From Brachypterus glaber (taxonomy: Eukaryota > Arthropoda > Insecta > Coleoptera > Kateretidae), in NCBI GenBank assembly GCA_958510825.1, contig OY294044.1:79902895-79966894 (forward strand): DNA of 64,000 bases. Reading direction: 5' to 3'. The notes under the pieces are model-generated. The model ran no database searches. It was not told the DNA's origin and worked only from the letters and a program-made list of their open reading frames with translations. Position 1 is the stretch's first letter. Every line of letters begins with the position of its first letter. A program made the translations under genes and the position numbers. Shown here piece after piece: positions 28,205 through 38,930 of this stretch.

Positions 28205-30005
28205 AGGTCTAGGCGGCGTAGAAAAAAGGGATCTTTTTAAAAAAATATTTTAAAATAAAAATGAGGATGTTTTACTTTTATCAAATTAAAAAAGGGTAAC
28301 AGCCCCACCTGAATCTTTATATGTGAAAGCTTATACCAGTGGCGTAGCAAAAAAGTGATTTAATTTTGAAAACGGGCGCACGGTGCTCCTGAAAATAGTT
28401 TTAACCCATTTACTATATAGGTGTTATTTTATGAAGAGTACTGACTAAAATAAGACCAAAATTAAAATCTTCCCCATATCAGTTTTTGAGAAAATCGATT
28501 TTTCCAAAATTTGCAGCAACAGGTGCCATTCGTTGATTGCATTTTTCATTCAAAGGTAGCAAAACCATAAAATGGTTAACTTGTAATGGTTTAAAGAAAT
28601 AAGAAAGGATTTTTTTATTTATTAAGCCGTGGTGGCGTAGAAAAAAAAAGAAAAAATACTGCTGACAACCAAATAATACTTTGCCTCATAATTCTCCGTT
28701 CATTAATTTTTTTTTTGGAAAACAATAACATTTTGAAAATAAGTTTTTAATTTTGTTGGCAGCAGTATTTTTTATTCTTTTTTCTTTGTCTAAGCCACTG
28801 TTTTCCCTCTACCACAGCTTAATAAATAAAAAAATCCTTCATTACGAATTTAAAATATTACAAAAGTTAACAATTTTATGGTTTTGCTTCCTTTAAATGA
28901 TTAATGCAAACAACGAATGCAGCTGTTGCTGCAAATTTTGGAAAAAAACGATTTTTTTAAAAACGGCTATTAGGAAGATTTTAATTTTAGTCAGTACTTT
29001 TCATACAATAACACCTCACACGTCCCCCCAAATGGAAATAGGTTTAAAAAATATCAAGATTAGATTACTAATAATTATGTTGGCAAAGGGTCTGTAAACT
29101 TCAAAACCTCTAAGAACGAAATCTTAATGAGCACTAGTTCTTAAATAGTGGTAAAAGTTCTTCTGCGGACTGCATGCTAGACAACAGTAACCTGCAGTTT
29201 CTTTGTAGGTGCTTTAATAAATAATTGATTGTTCACCTAAAATGAAATTTTTTAATTTTTTCAAATTTTCGGCAGGGTATTTCTCAAAAACGAAAAGAGA
29301 TAGAGATTTGTCTAAACAAAATCGAAATCAGCAACAAAAACACTATTAGAATTGTGCAAAAGAAATTGCAGTTTGTTACTGTTGTTTAGCATGCAGTCTG
29401 CGGAAGAACTTTGTCCACTATTTAAGAAGAAGTGCTCATTAGGATTTCGTTCTTAGAGGTTTTCAGACCCTTTGCCAACATAATTACCAGTCATCTAATC
29501 TTGCTATTTTTTAAACCTATTTCCATTTGGGGGGACGTGTGAGGTGTTATTCTATGAAAAGTACTGACTAAAATTAAAATCTTCCTAATAGCCGAAAATC
29601 GATTTTTTCCAAAATTTGCAGCAACAGCTGCCATTCGTTGTTTGCATTAATCATTTAAAGGTAGCAAAACCATAAAATTGTTGAAGTTAACAGACCCTTT
29701 GCTAACATAATTAATAGTCACCTAATCTTGCTATTTTTTTAAAAACCTATTTCCATTTGGGGGACATGTGACCTATATAGTCATTCTCTTGATACGAAAA
29801 CTTTTATTAAAACTATTTTCAGGAGCACCGTGCACCCGTTTTCAAAATTGAATCACTTTTTTGCTACGCCACTGGTATAAGCTTTTACATATAAAGATTC
29901 AGGTGGGGCTGTCACCCTTTTTTAATTTGATAAATGTAAATCATACTCATTTTTATTTAAATATATTTTTTTAAATAGACCCCTTTTTTCTATGCCGCTG
30001 AAATA
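28205..30005. repeat. Nested palindrome complex, 1.8 kb
   Basis: The outer arms are 28205-28400 and 29815-30005 (GCTTATACCAGTGGCGTAGC, CACGGTGCTCCTGAAAATAG and complements). Inside, 28420-28720 is inverted at 28740-29000 (GGTAGCAAAACCATAAA, GCAGCAACAG, TACTGCTG), and 28900-29180 is inverted at 29400-29690 (TTCTGCGGACTGCATGCTA, CACACGTCCCCCCAAATGG). A mosaic of foldback insertions, with no gene. Confidence 0.7.
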
Positions 30006-31235
30006 ATGTTTTGTTTTTTAAGCTTTTGGTGGGGCTATTACTATTAGTACATGTTTAGTATAAAAAATGTGCGTTATCTTCGAGTTAAGCTAAATTCAGT
30101 TTTTAAATGTAGTGCCCTCTAACGGCTAAACGGTAAGATCTAGGATGTTGGCGACCACACCATCGTCTTAAGGATGATCATATTCAAGCAAATTTTCAGG
30201 AAGTTCAATTTCAAGGTTGAACCTATCAGCATGTCTGGTCACCCCTAAAATTAAAATTAATCTTTATTCGATTAAAACGAAACTTTGACTATAAAATGCC
30301 GGATTCAAGTTTTTTTTGTTTTACTTCCGGTTTCGCCGTAAGTGGTATAAATTTTTTTAAACGAAAACCCTGTAATTTTCTACATTTTGGAATTCAGCCG
30401 AAAGTTATATGTACTTACCTATAAAAAACTGATTTTTTTTTTACTTTTTTACTTTTTTTTTCGTTTTTGTTTTTATCGTATAAAAACGAGATACACAAAA
30501 TTTACTTTTTTTTACTTACTTATGTTTAAAGTAAATCATAAATTTGGCATAAGAAAAATAGCGGAAAAATACTCTACAAAGTTTACAAGGAAATAAAAAA
30601 ATAGGAGTTCAGGGCAAAAAACCGTTTTTTTAGCTCTAATTCGCTGTCAGTGATCAAATTTGTATGTTAATATTAGTTTTATATTTTTTTAAACTTAAGT
30701 AAGTAAAAACAAGGTAAATTATGTGTATGTAAATAAATTACAATAAATATATTTAAAAACATTTAAAATTAATACAACCTTAGCTGCAACTTTACTTGGG
30801 ATTTGAATTTGCTCAGAGTCAATGAAAAATTCAAATGCATTTTATTTGCTTGATTGCATATCCTATTAATTGGAGCATTCATTGGATAGTTCGTTCTGAT
30901 ACTATGTTTTACTTTTTAGCCTACTATTTAATAATAATATTAGGACAATTAGTCAGACCGTTCACCAATTTAGATGATATCAAGATATTTTCTTCTATTT
31001 TCAAGGTTATCAATTTCACTGAATCAATATTACTCCATATGTCAGGTAGTTTTACCTAGAAGTAATTCAGGGAGTTTTGATTTTGGGTTTATTTTGTAGG
31101 GTATAGGGCCGCAAATAAAAAAAAAAATTTGTGACCTTAAAATAGATTTGGAACTGTCATTTTTTTGACGTATTTTTCACAAAAAAACGGAATTTTCAAA
31201 ATATCTCCAAATTGGCGAATCCTAGGACAAAAAAC

Positions 31236-31237
<2 letters not shown>

Positions 31238-31305
<68 letters not shown>
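31238..31305 (+). repeat. (AT)n microsatellite
   Basis: About 34 uninterrupted AT units, ending 28 bp before the last PTCD2 exon. It occupies the normal branch-point and polypyrimidine zone. Confidence 0.95.
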
Positions 31306-31308
<3 letters not shown>

Positions 31309-31333
31309 TATTTTATAATTGTATTTATTTCAG

Positions 31334-31492
31334 ATCTTAAATGAACAGCTTTGTGCTGAAATTCAAAAACCACCAATGATGAATAGTAGAGAGAGAGACA
31401 GCAGACAACAACCTAGGTATCAAAGGGATTTTAAAAATCAAGGCAAAAGTTACACTTATCGTCAACGTCCAGGTTTATCTGAATTAGTTTAA
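31334..31492 (+). CDS. PTCD2: PTCD2-like PPR protein, last coding exon
   Basis: 52 codons and TAA (31490-31492) after acceptor TTTCAG. The peptide is basic and Arg/Gln-rich (MMNSRERDSRQQPRYQRDF, then SYTYRQRPGLSELV), a poorly conserved tail as expected of the C-terminus. Together the four exons give 253 codons. A purine tract AGAGAGAGAC inside the exon is the site where the inverted duplicate at 47.8-48.0 kb has expanded into a long GA repeat. Confidence 0.82.
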   Translation: MLNEQLCAEIQKPPMMNSRERDSRQQPRYQRDFKNQGKSYTYRQRPGLSELV

Positions 31493-31529
31493 GTTTTTTT
31501 TTATGAAAATATAGTCCTATATAACAAAA

Positions 31530-31543
31530 AATAAATTAATAAA
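31530..31543 (+). terminator. PTCD2 polyadenylation signals
   Basis: Two overlapping AATAAA hexamers (31530-31535 and 31538-31543) about 40-50 bp after the stop codon. Confidence 0.65.
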
Positions 31544-31780
31544 AAAAAGATTTGATTCATTAAATTAAATTTTGCTTCATTTTTCTCCTTTCAATACCAC
31601 TATAGGTTTGTTGAGCAACGTTGCCGAAAAAGCAACTGATTGTACAGTTGGATCCGAAAAAAAAAACAAGATAGAAAATCTAGTTGTGTAAATTGAATAA
31701 TTGTTTACAAACAATGCAGTGTCAATGTTGACAATATTTCTCAAAATTATTTATAATTATTATTATAAAGTACATATATA

Positions 31781-31926
31781 AGGTCAATTCAGGCATAATT
31801 ATCTCTAACTAAACTAAGTCATTCTGGGGTTTTAGTTGGCCAGGTGAGGAGCCATCTTTCTTTTTGGCCAATCAAAAAGCCAGAATGGCTTAGTTTAGTT
31901 AGTGATAATTATGCCTGAATCGACCT
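31781..31926. mobile_element. 146-bp MITE nested in Tc1-like copy 1
   Basis: Near-perfect hairpin: AGGTCAATTCAGGCATAATT and complement, then CTAACTAAACTAAG and complement. Copy 2 lacks it and shows the empty site (AAGTACATAATCAATAAAGG), proving insertion. Confidence 0.85.
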
Positions 31927-31982
31927 ATAATCAATAAAGGATTTAATTTAATTAAATACATAATTAGAAATGCATCAATTAA

Positions 31983-32290
31983 ATGATTAAGAAAGCTCAA
32001 GCTATTGGGTTATTGGAAGCAGGATGTGAGCAAGTAGACCTCGCAAAGTTTAATGTTTCGGAGAGTTTTCTTAAGGTTGAAGAAAAAATGGATACAGAAG
32101 GAAACGTTTAAAAGGCGTGCAGGCTCGGGAAGAAGGAAGTGAAAATTTACTTAATTATTTAAGAGAACACCTTTTACGAGACGCGGTGCAGGCTATAAAC
32201 GAAAAAAAATTTGATGGGTCGAAAACCACCGCCCGGGCCGCATCTATAATTCTGAGATTGGAAATTTTTATGCACCAAAAAAAACGTTTT
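31983..32290 (+). pseudogene. Relict coding segment of the Tc1-like element, copy 1
   Basis: Starts MIKKAQAIGLLEAGCEQVDL; after about 40 codons the meaningful frame shifts by one and continues NLLNYLREHLLRDAVQA. The same peptides, slightly different, occur in copy 2, so this was once coding. It resembles the C-terminal tail of pogo/Tigger-type transposases (inference); no catalytic motif remains. Confidence 0.5.
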
Positions 32291-33045
32291 TAAACGAAAA
32301 TCATAATTTTCATAAATTATATATTTCATTACTTAGGAGTTCAAAGTTTTATTACCCATAAGATTTACTAAATATTGTGTTTAAATATTGTATATGATTA
32401 AATATTCTAAATGTTTTTTCAGTTTACTATTTATTAGGTATATCTGGACCCCGGAGGTAAACGACACCATGTCACAAAAACGTAATTTTTCAGGAGAGCA
32501 AGTTTTCGATTATTTTTCAACATTAAATACATGTTCTAGGGGCTCTCCATTAATTTTGTAAAAAATAGGAATATTAACATAAAAATAACCATCTTAAGGA
32601 GACTTCTTGCTTCTGCAGATCAAGAACCTCTATATTTGCTAGTTTTCTATTTCTTTTAGCTTCATATACCAGCAGTTACTGGTATTTAACATTATTCGCA
32701 TTCACGCATTATCTCTAGTCTTATTAGAGACTACTAATAAACTTTATATAAAAGAAAAACTGACAATATGTCAAATTATTCTAACCTCTCTCTTAAAATC
32801 TTACTATAAAACTATAAAATAATTAATAAAATTTACATTTTAGAATATTTAAAACTTGCATTTTTGTGGGTCCAACTGTACCCGAGATGGCTGACCTTCA
32901 AGGATAAGTCAAAATTAAAAAAACAAGGTTGGCTTGACTTACAAGTATATTTACTGTTGATTCTGAGGCCACCAGATCATGGACGAAAAAGGAGTGAAAG
33001 TCACGTGATCTTATCGGTGTTTAGTTATACTAACATTCAAGCATT

Positions 33046-33180
33046 AATAGTATATTACGCACCGAGCATGCTAACCTAGTTTTCAGTGCATGCGAGTGAT
33101 TTTTTTACGAGAAAGTCGAGTAAAAAAAGCACTCGAATTGCACTAAAATAGGTTTGCGTCGAGGTGCGTATACTATTTTT
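33046..33180. mobile_element. 135-bp foldback MITE
   Basis: Imperfect hairpin: ATAGTATATTACGCACCGAG...AGTGCATGCGAGTG against CACTCGAATTGCACT...GAGGTGCGTATACTAT. Confidence 0.6.
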
Positions 33181-33280
33181 CCTACGACCTAACACCGAAA
33201 CATCCATGATGTTACCATTTAGCAAAGTCCGATACCTCTCATCTAGGTATCAACATGGTTTATTAATCAAATTACACCTC

Positions 33281-33330
33281 TGATCCGCTTCAACACTACT
33301 GATCCGCTTCAACACTACTGATCCGCTTCA
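33281..33330 (+). repeat. Short tandem repeat, 19-bp unit
   Basis: Three copies of TGATCCGCTTCAACACTAC, the last incomplete. Confidence 0.85.
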
Positions 33331-33435
33331 CCTATTTTGTCACCTTCCATGGGGACGTCCCTGAGATCATCAACTGTATAATTTTCCTAACTAAGGAGTA
33401 GATTTGCGGTATTAAAAATCGTCCGGCATTGCAAT

Positions 33436-33661
33436 AGGTTTGTTTTGATTCTGTAAAATCTCAGTTCTGAACTGATTCGGAACCAGCCCAGTTGCAATGC
33501 TCAGTCGCACTGCGCCCGTTCCGAACCAGTTTAGAACTGCGATTTTTGAGTAACGAAACAACCATAATCAGTAGCGGTTTGCAACTGGGCAATGCTCAAT
33601 CGCAACTTCGCACGTTCCGAATAGGTTCAGAACTGCAATTTTCGAGAAACAAAACAAACCT
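33436..33661. mobile_element. 226-bp foldback MITE
   Basis: Ends AGGTTTGTTTTG and CAAAACAAACCT. The interior repeats GAACCAGTTTAGAACTGCGA-like words in both orientations, and the flanks of a central CAACTGGGCAATGCTCA repeat twice. Confidence 0.65.
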
Positions 33662-33864
33662 AATGTGGTCCGATTTACTTTATAATTTTAACTTGAATTT
33701 TATGACTACAATTTTGTACTATTGATTATTATAGTCATAAGTTATATCTATTTTATTTAGTTTGCATAAAAATCCGTTCTATGATTTAATTAGAATCTTC
33801 AATGGAGATCTCTACAACTAGAATTATGAAACAAAAGACGTCTACCCTATCTCTATCTCATTTG

Positions 33865-34140
33865 TGCTACACTTTCCAGCCAACCAAATAAATACTGTAT
33901 TTCTTTTTCATACAACAAATACAGTATTTATTTGGTTGGCCGGAAAGTGTAGCACTGAGCGGCACGAACGAACATAGCTAATGTGAATCTGTAGAATAAG
34001 ATAATTCTACTGAAATTTAGATGGCGCCCGTAATTTCTTTAATTAAAATAATATAGTTACAGTTTTCGCCCGGCCAAGTAAATATTGTATTTGTTCAACA
34101 AAGAACAAATAGAGAATTTGTTTGGTTGGGTCGAAGTGGG
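33865..34140. repeat. Two related hairpins
   Basis: 33865-33954 is a perfect-stem hairpin (TGCTACACTTTCC, CCAACCAAATAAATACTGTA and complements). A diverged hairpin of the same family is at about 34064-34138 (GGCCAAGTAAATATTGTATT against AATTTGTTTGGTTGGGTC). Confidence 0.65.
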
Positions 34141-34432
34141 AGTGTAAGTATGTGTTCTATCCTTTTTGGGTAGAACTTTTGTCTCTGTCTAATCTAATGG
34201 GAGAAATCGCCATTGTACTTAATTTTGGTGTTGTGTATTCTTGACCAAATAAGTTATGGGCTTTTGCCCGGTAAAATGTATAGTCAGTACGACACTGGTA
34301 GTACCAACCAAAGTTACAAAAATAAAGATAATCAGGTCTATTCACGTGCGCAAACAATATTGCTATTTTGGCAATATCGGCAAAAATCGTACCTATGCGA
34401 TTTTGGCCCATATTGTCATTGGTAATACTATG

Positions 34433-34953
34433 CACCCCTCCTATGTTGTTTCAATTAAAAAACTATGCTTGCATACCAACTTTCAGGTTACTTGAACATT
34501 TTTTGACCCCCGCCCAACTTATTTATAATAATGAGGTATTTGTATTGTTTAATTTCTTACATTGTTACAGTTTATAGACAAAACAAGCCGTGAAGATATT
34601 TAATGATACGCATTCCATTATATACTATTCACAGTTTTCAAAAAAATACCTTTTTTTGGAAAACTTTTTTTCAATTTTTTTTTTTTTGAAAAAAAATTGT
34701 TATTTTTTTTTAAATTTTTTTTGCGTTATATTGGAAAATGCAATATACCATCCACTGTGAATAGTATATAATGGAATGCGTAGCATTACATATCTTCACG
34801 GCTTGTTTTGTCTTTAAAACTTTAACAATTTAAGGAATTAAAAAATACAAATACATCATTATTATAACTGAGTTGGGCAGAGGTCAAAATGTTCAAGTAA
34901 CCTGAAATTTGGTATGCAAGCATAGTTTTTCAATTGAACCAACATAGGAGGAA
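34433..34953. mobile_element. 521-bp foldback element
   Basis: Arms of about 180 bp: CCTCCTATGTTG at the left and CAACATAGGAGG at the right, with AAACAAGCCGTGAAGATAT and CCATTATATACTATTCACAG plus complements inside. The loop is T/A homopolymer-rich (34650-34735). Confidence 0.75.
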
Positions 34954-35139
34954 CGCATATAAAAGATTAGGAAAAATTGTTGGTTTGCAATGCCCTACTG
35001 AGTAGTGTTTTAAATCTCATGTTCCGGAAAACCATAGAATAGCATTTGACCAAATACTGCGAGGATTCTGAGGAGGATACTTACTAAAATTAATTTAATT
35101 TGCCCCATGAGAAAAAATACAAAAGAATAAATTCTTTTG

Positions 35140-35300
35140 CATTATTTATTTATTTATTTATTTATCTTGTAGTTTTTAGAGGCGTAGAGGACCCCAAATA
35201 AGCTTTAAGCTTGTGCTAGGGGCTCTCTACTAATTTTGATCACAAAATTACATTCCAAATATTAATACTGATATTTACAAAAAATTTTGCTGCCATATTT
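35140..35300 (-). mobile_element. LINE 3' relic with (TAAA)n tail
   Basis: On the minus strand a short unique 3' UTR-like segment is followed by repeated TAAA (35145-35165). No coding part. Confidence 0.4.
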
Positions 35301-35461
35301 TTATTTCTCTTCGTACCCCTTCTTTATAACAGTTTTATGTATCCATAGGAGTCATATAGTTAAATTATCTGTGGTCCATAATGTAAATTTTCGATTTTGA
35401 AAGCAAAAAAAAAATACACATATTTTTTCAATTATATCTGCTTCTATTGAAATCGTCTTAC

Positions 35462-35668
35462 AATTCCATCGAAAAGGCTTCCACTTTGGATGCAATAATT
35501 CTGTTAACATTACAAATTGTGACTGGCGGAAATTGCATTGCTGTCGTGGGTGAAAATGTTGTTTTAATCGTTGTTCGTGTCGGGTTGCTCGTGTAGCGCT
35601 GCGAAAATAAAATACTCATGTATCCCGAGCCAGAAACACCGCAAATCACTATTACCAACCAAAACAAT
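35462..35668 (-). CDS. Pickpocket-type DEG/ENaC channel, N-terminal exon
   Basis: A 207-nt exon on the minus strand, acceptor TTTGCAG before 35668 and donor GTAAGA at 35461-35460; one base enters and two bases leave the frame (68 full codons). The peptide starts LFWLVIVICGVSGSG, the first membrane helix, then RYTSNPTRTTIKTTFSPT and the motif FPPVTICNVNRI. The last is the hallmark FPxVTICN of insect pickpocket/ENaC subunits (cation channels of sensory neurons and epithelia). No stop inside. I could not find neighbouring exons in 31.5-44 kb, so this is either one exon of a gene with very long introns or a stranded fragment. Confidence 0.8.
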
Positions 35669-35969
35669 CTGCAAATTAAATAATATTGACTACACAATCG
35701 GAATTGTACGTTTTACATTGTTTATAAAATACACTATAAAAAATATTTCCGGCACGGATAACCTGCAGTTTAATTGTAAAATGAAAAGTTTACGGTAAAA
35801 TTACATTTTTGCTTCAAGTTTGGACTTTAAAACTAAAAGTTTTACCCAGTTTTATAATATGAAAATGATATTGTAACTTTATAACTTGGTTTTAAGAATA
35901 AAACTTTAATATGTTGTCATCGTAAAACTAAAGGGTTAAAGAATTTTTTAAAATCACAATAATATTGTA

Positions 35970-37140
35970 TCCCTGGTAGAAAAGTACATAAATCTAACTT
36001 AACATAACATAAGATTAGTGACATTTTTATGTTTAGTCTCAAACGTTATACAAAAACGTTTTAAAATATATAAATCTAACCTTAAAAACTAACGTTTGCC
36101 AAAAACGTTATAGAATATATAAATCTAACCTTAAAAACTAACGTTTGGCAAAAACGTTATAAAATACATAAATCTAACGTTAGTTTCCAAACCAAATTCT
36201 AACCTTTTTCTAACTTTAAATATTTTTTTAATTTCCAATATCAATACGTAACCTATAGTAGAAAATACTCATTTCAGACAACTATGTGCCTAGGTTTGAT
36301 AATTATTTATTATTTCTATAATAAATTTAAAAAAATATCCCCCAAAAGTCAAAATTATAGTAAGTCTGACAACGCTGTACTAGAATTGAACAAATATTTT
36401 AAAGCTTTGTTCGGGATACGCTAGAATCAGTTCTGGACTACTGTTTATTGGTTATTTAAAGTCACATGGTAATAAGGATTAAAGCTCCATTGGTCAGAAC
36501 CAGTTCTGAACAGTTCTGAACTCGAATCTCGAACAAGCCTTAAGATTCTGAATGTATACATAAATATTAACTAACTTAATATAAAGTTATTCTGAGAGGT
36601 AAACGTATTTGTCGAAGTATAATAGCATATTACACGAAAAATATTTAGGGCCACCTAAAAAGATGGCTATTTTATAAAAAAATGTAACAAAATTATGTTT
36701 AAAAATATTATGATTGCTAAAATATATTAAGATTTATTTAGGGATACTTGCACCAATGATGATTTAACTTTATACTTGGATTAAATTGATGGTCACCCAA
36801 TCAGAACGCGGCATTTTTAACTTAAATTCGGTTTAGTCGAGATAATCCCAGATCAAAAGTTGGTGCAAGTGGCCCTTATATGAATAAATTTGTCTTCAGC
36901 TGCCATTTTATGATGCAGGTAGAAATTTCCTAGTTGGCCACGCCCCCTCCGAAAGTTAGAAATTAAACCTACTTATAACGTATTTCTAACTTAAAAATCT
37001 AACTTTAGATTAACGTTTGTAACTAACGTTTGATTCTAACGTTAAAAAGCGGGACATTTGCACATATTTTATAACGTACTTTTATACAGTTTTCTAACAT
37101 TAGAAAAACGTTATTCTAACGTTAAATTTCTACCTGGGAT
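35970..37140. mobile_element. AACGTT-rich DNA element, copy 1
   Basis: Ends ATCCCTGGTAGAAA and TTTCTACCTGGGAT (one mismatch). Both subterminal regions are packed with AACGTT/TAACGTT words, including a 58-bp direct repeat at 36050-36180 (AAATCTAACCTTAAAAACTA, then ACGTTTG). A Harbinger-type MITE sits inside. Copy 2 is 56673-57862. Confidence 0.65.
36741..36875. mobile_element. Harbinger-type MITE, copy 1
   Basis: 135 bp with TTA on both sides; right end CTTGCACC...AAGTGGCCC form. Same family, opposite orientation, as 54713-54847. A 3-bp TTA/TAA duplication fits PIF/Harbinger. Confidence 0.75.
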
Positions 37141-37333
37141 TGTATTTCGAAAAATCAGTCATGGGATAAAACTTTAATATTACATACCTAAAGCATTCAG
37201 TCAAATGTCCTATAAAACAGAAAAAACTTCGGTTTGAATCAATCACTTTTACAATTTAATCTTAATGTTACTCTTTAATGATTTAATCTTAATGTTAATC
37301 TTTAATGATTTGCCTTTTTCAGTTAATTAATAA

Positions 37334-37503
37334 TTGAAATTTGGCGAAGGCGATAAGTGAAACGGACAATCCCTAGAAACTGGTTCGAAAGTCAGTATAA
37401 GCCGGTGGTTCCCTCTACTACTAGCCCACACAAGTCCTGGACTTAGGGGATGCTTAATTAAGTAGAATAGTACGAGGTTAAACAAATAAACAAACAAACA
37501 AAT
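37334..37503 (+). mobile_element. SINE-like element, copy 1
   Basis: Starts ATTGAAATTTGGCGAAGG, with a possible A box (TGGCGAAGGCGA) and B box (GGTTCGAAAGT) about 40 bp apart, then a 90-bp body and an AAAC/AAAT-rich tail. Near-identical to 54297-54437 apart from an indel of 13 bp near the B box. These features suggest a tRNA-derived SINE. Confidence 0.6.
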
Positions 37504-37524
37504 GTTAATGTTCATCTTTTACAG

Positions 37525-37830
37525 TGTATACAGGGTGATCCTTTGAAAGAGATTAATTCCAAATATCTGTTGTATATAGTATATAATTTTGGGGGTTGTA
37601 TATTTCACCCCCGAACTCCCAGCCACCCCAATATTAGAGGGGGCCTAAAAAAATGCTATGTTCTGGTTATAACAAAAATGTAATACGCCAACCCTTAACT
37701 TAAAATTCGAAATTTTTAGGAAAAATCCAGTTCTATGAGGGGAAGATCCCCATCGTTTTTAAAAGTAATCTCCCCAAAAACATAAAAGTTATGGCGGGTT
37801 AAATAAAAAAGTATCATTAAAAAAAAATAT
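37525..37830. repeat. TACAGGGTGATCC-type repeat, one end only
   Basis: TATACAGGGTGATCC is shared with the end of the element at 48058. The following 250 bp contain C-rich words and no frame. The other end was not identified. Confidence 0.35.
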
Positions 37831-37908
37831 ATTTTTTTATTTTTCGTTTTTTAAAAAATATGTTTTTTAAAAAGGAGAGAAGAAAGTATTGTTATGGCGA
37901 ACAAATAG

Positions 37909-38036
37909 TAGTTTATGATACAAGGACAAAATATGATGTTTTTAGGGCGATTACTGAAATTGCCATCCGAACTAGGAGAGCGAGGTTGGCAACTGTAATC
38001 GCCCTAAAAACAGTTTTCGTCTGTGTATCATACACT
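37909..38036. mobile_element. 128-bp foldback MITE
   Basis: GTTTATGATACAAGGACAAA and TTTTTAGGGCGATTAC with inverted complements at 37990-38036; central loop near 37970. Confidence 0.6.
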
Positions 38037-38128
38037 GAACCAAAATTATACGTAATATCCTCGGTGATAAAAATTACATTGATTTTTCAGCGATGTTTGT
38101 TTTTAATTGAGACAAAGAAAATGTTATT

Positions 38129-38930
38129 AGGGGAAGTCAGGGTTAACTGGGTCACATGGTTAACTGGTCCACCTGGATTTTATCAACTTTTTTTATTAGT
38201 ATTGGCGCCTTAGGGCGAATTCTAGTGATATTTAGTTAATAGTATTGTTTAAAATATTATGACGGACCGTGTTGTCCACGTGTAAGTTGTAGTAAAGAAA
38301 GTTATTTTTTTTTCGATGAAATGTGGGTATTTACCTTAACTTTTATTTTTTAATTAATACTTTTTTATTAATAGGAGGATCTAGACTATAATTTTATCTA
38401 ATATACTGAGTATTTTATTAATTATTCTGCATAATTTCCGCCTTCTAATATCTTATTAAGTAATAAAATTTTATGATTCAGTGGTGTCACTCAGGGTTAA
38501 CTGGTTCGAGGTTAACTGGACCACTTATGTCAATATTAATTAGTTCGGGGTTAACTGGGCCATGTCCAGTTAACCCCGGACTAGTTAACCCTCGGATATA
38601 TCTAATATTTAAAATATTATGTTGTTTATTTTTATGTTAGAATTAAATTTTATTTGATTTCAAATCGTTTTTATTCACAATAATTACAATACAATACATT
38701 TTTGTTAGTGGACCAGTTAACCCTGCCCTATGGGGTTAACTGGTTCAGCGGGGTCAACTGGTTTATCGTTAATAACTTTTTTTATATAAATAATATTTGT
38801 CTGAAATATTAATATGTTCTAACTATAGTATTAATCTACCGTTTGCTATAGAAAATATTTGAAAATTGTTTACAGGTTTTTCAAAAACTCGATATCAAAA
38901 AAAGCGGCCCAGTTAACCCCGACTTCCCCT
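38129..38930. mobile_element. GTTAAC-rich DNA element
   Basis: Terminal inverted repeats AGGGGAAGTC(A/G)GGGTTAACTGG; 802 bp. About eleven copies of GGTTAACTGG or its complement are spread over the element in both orientations. No coding frame. Confidence 0.65.

Larger units (their letters stand above)
27569..31333 (+). other. PTCD2 intron 3 (3.8 kb)
   Basis: GTAAGT at 27569 to AG at 31332-31333. Holds a LINE 3' end (27700-27925), a nested palindrome region (28205-30005), about 1.2 kb of AT-rich DNA with short chance frames (30006-31237), and an (AT)n tract (31238-31305) almost touching the acceptor. Confidence 0.75.
31645..32878 (+). mobile_element. Tc1/mariner-pogo-like DNA element, copy 1
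   Basis: Ends CAGTTGGATCC and GGTCCAACTG, flanked by TA on both sides (31643-31644, 32879-32880). 1234 bp, or about 1088 bp without the nested MITE (31781-31926). Copy 2 at 42528-43600 is the same element in inverse orientation. CAGT ends and TA duplications fit the Tc1/mariner superfamily, including pogo. Confidence 0.75.

Noticed and set aside
34157..34577. Several overlapping frames of 69-92 codons on both strands
   Set aside because: They overlap each other and the start of a foldback element; no recognisable protein.
37860..38213. 117-codon plus-strand frame
   Set aside because: Most of it lies in a foldback MITE and the start of the GTTAAC element; not a gene.
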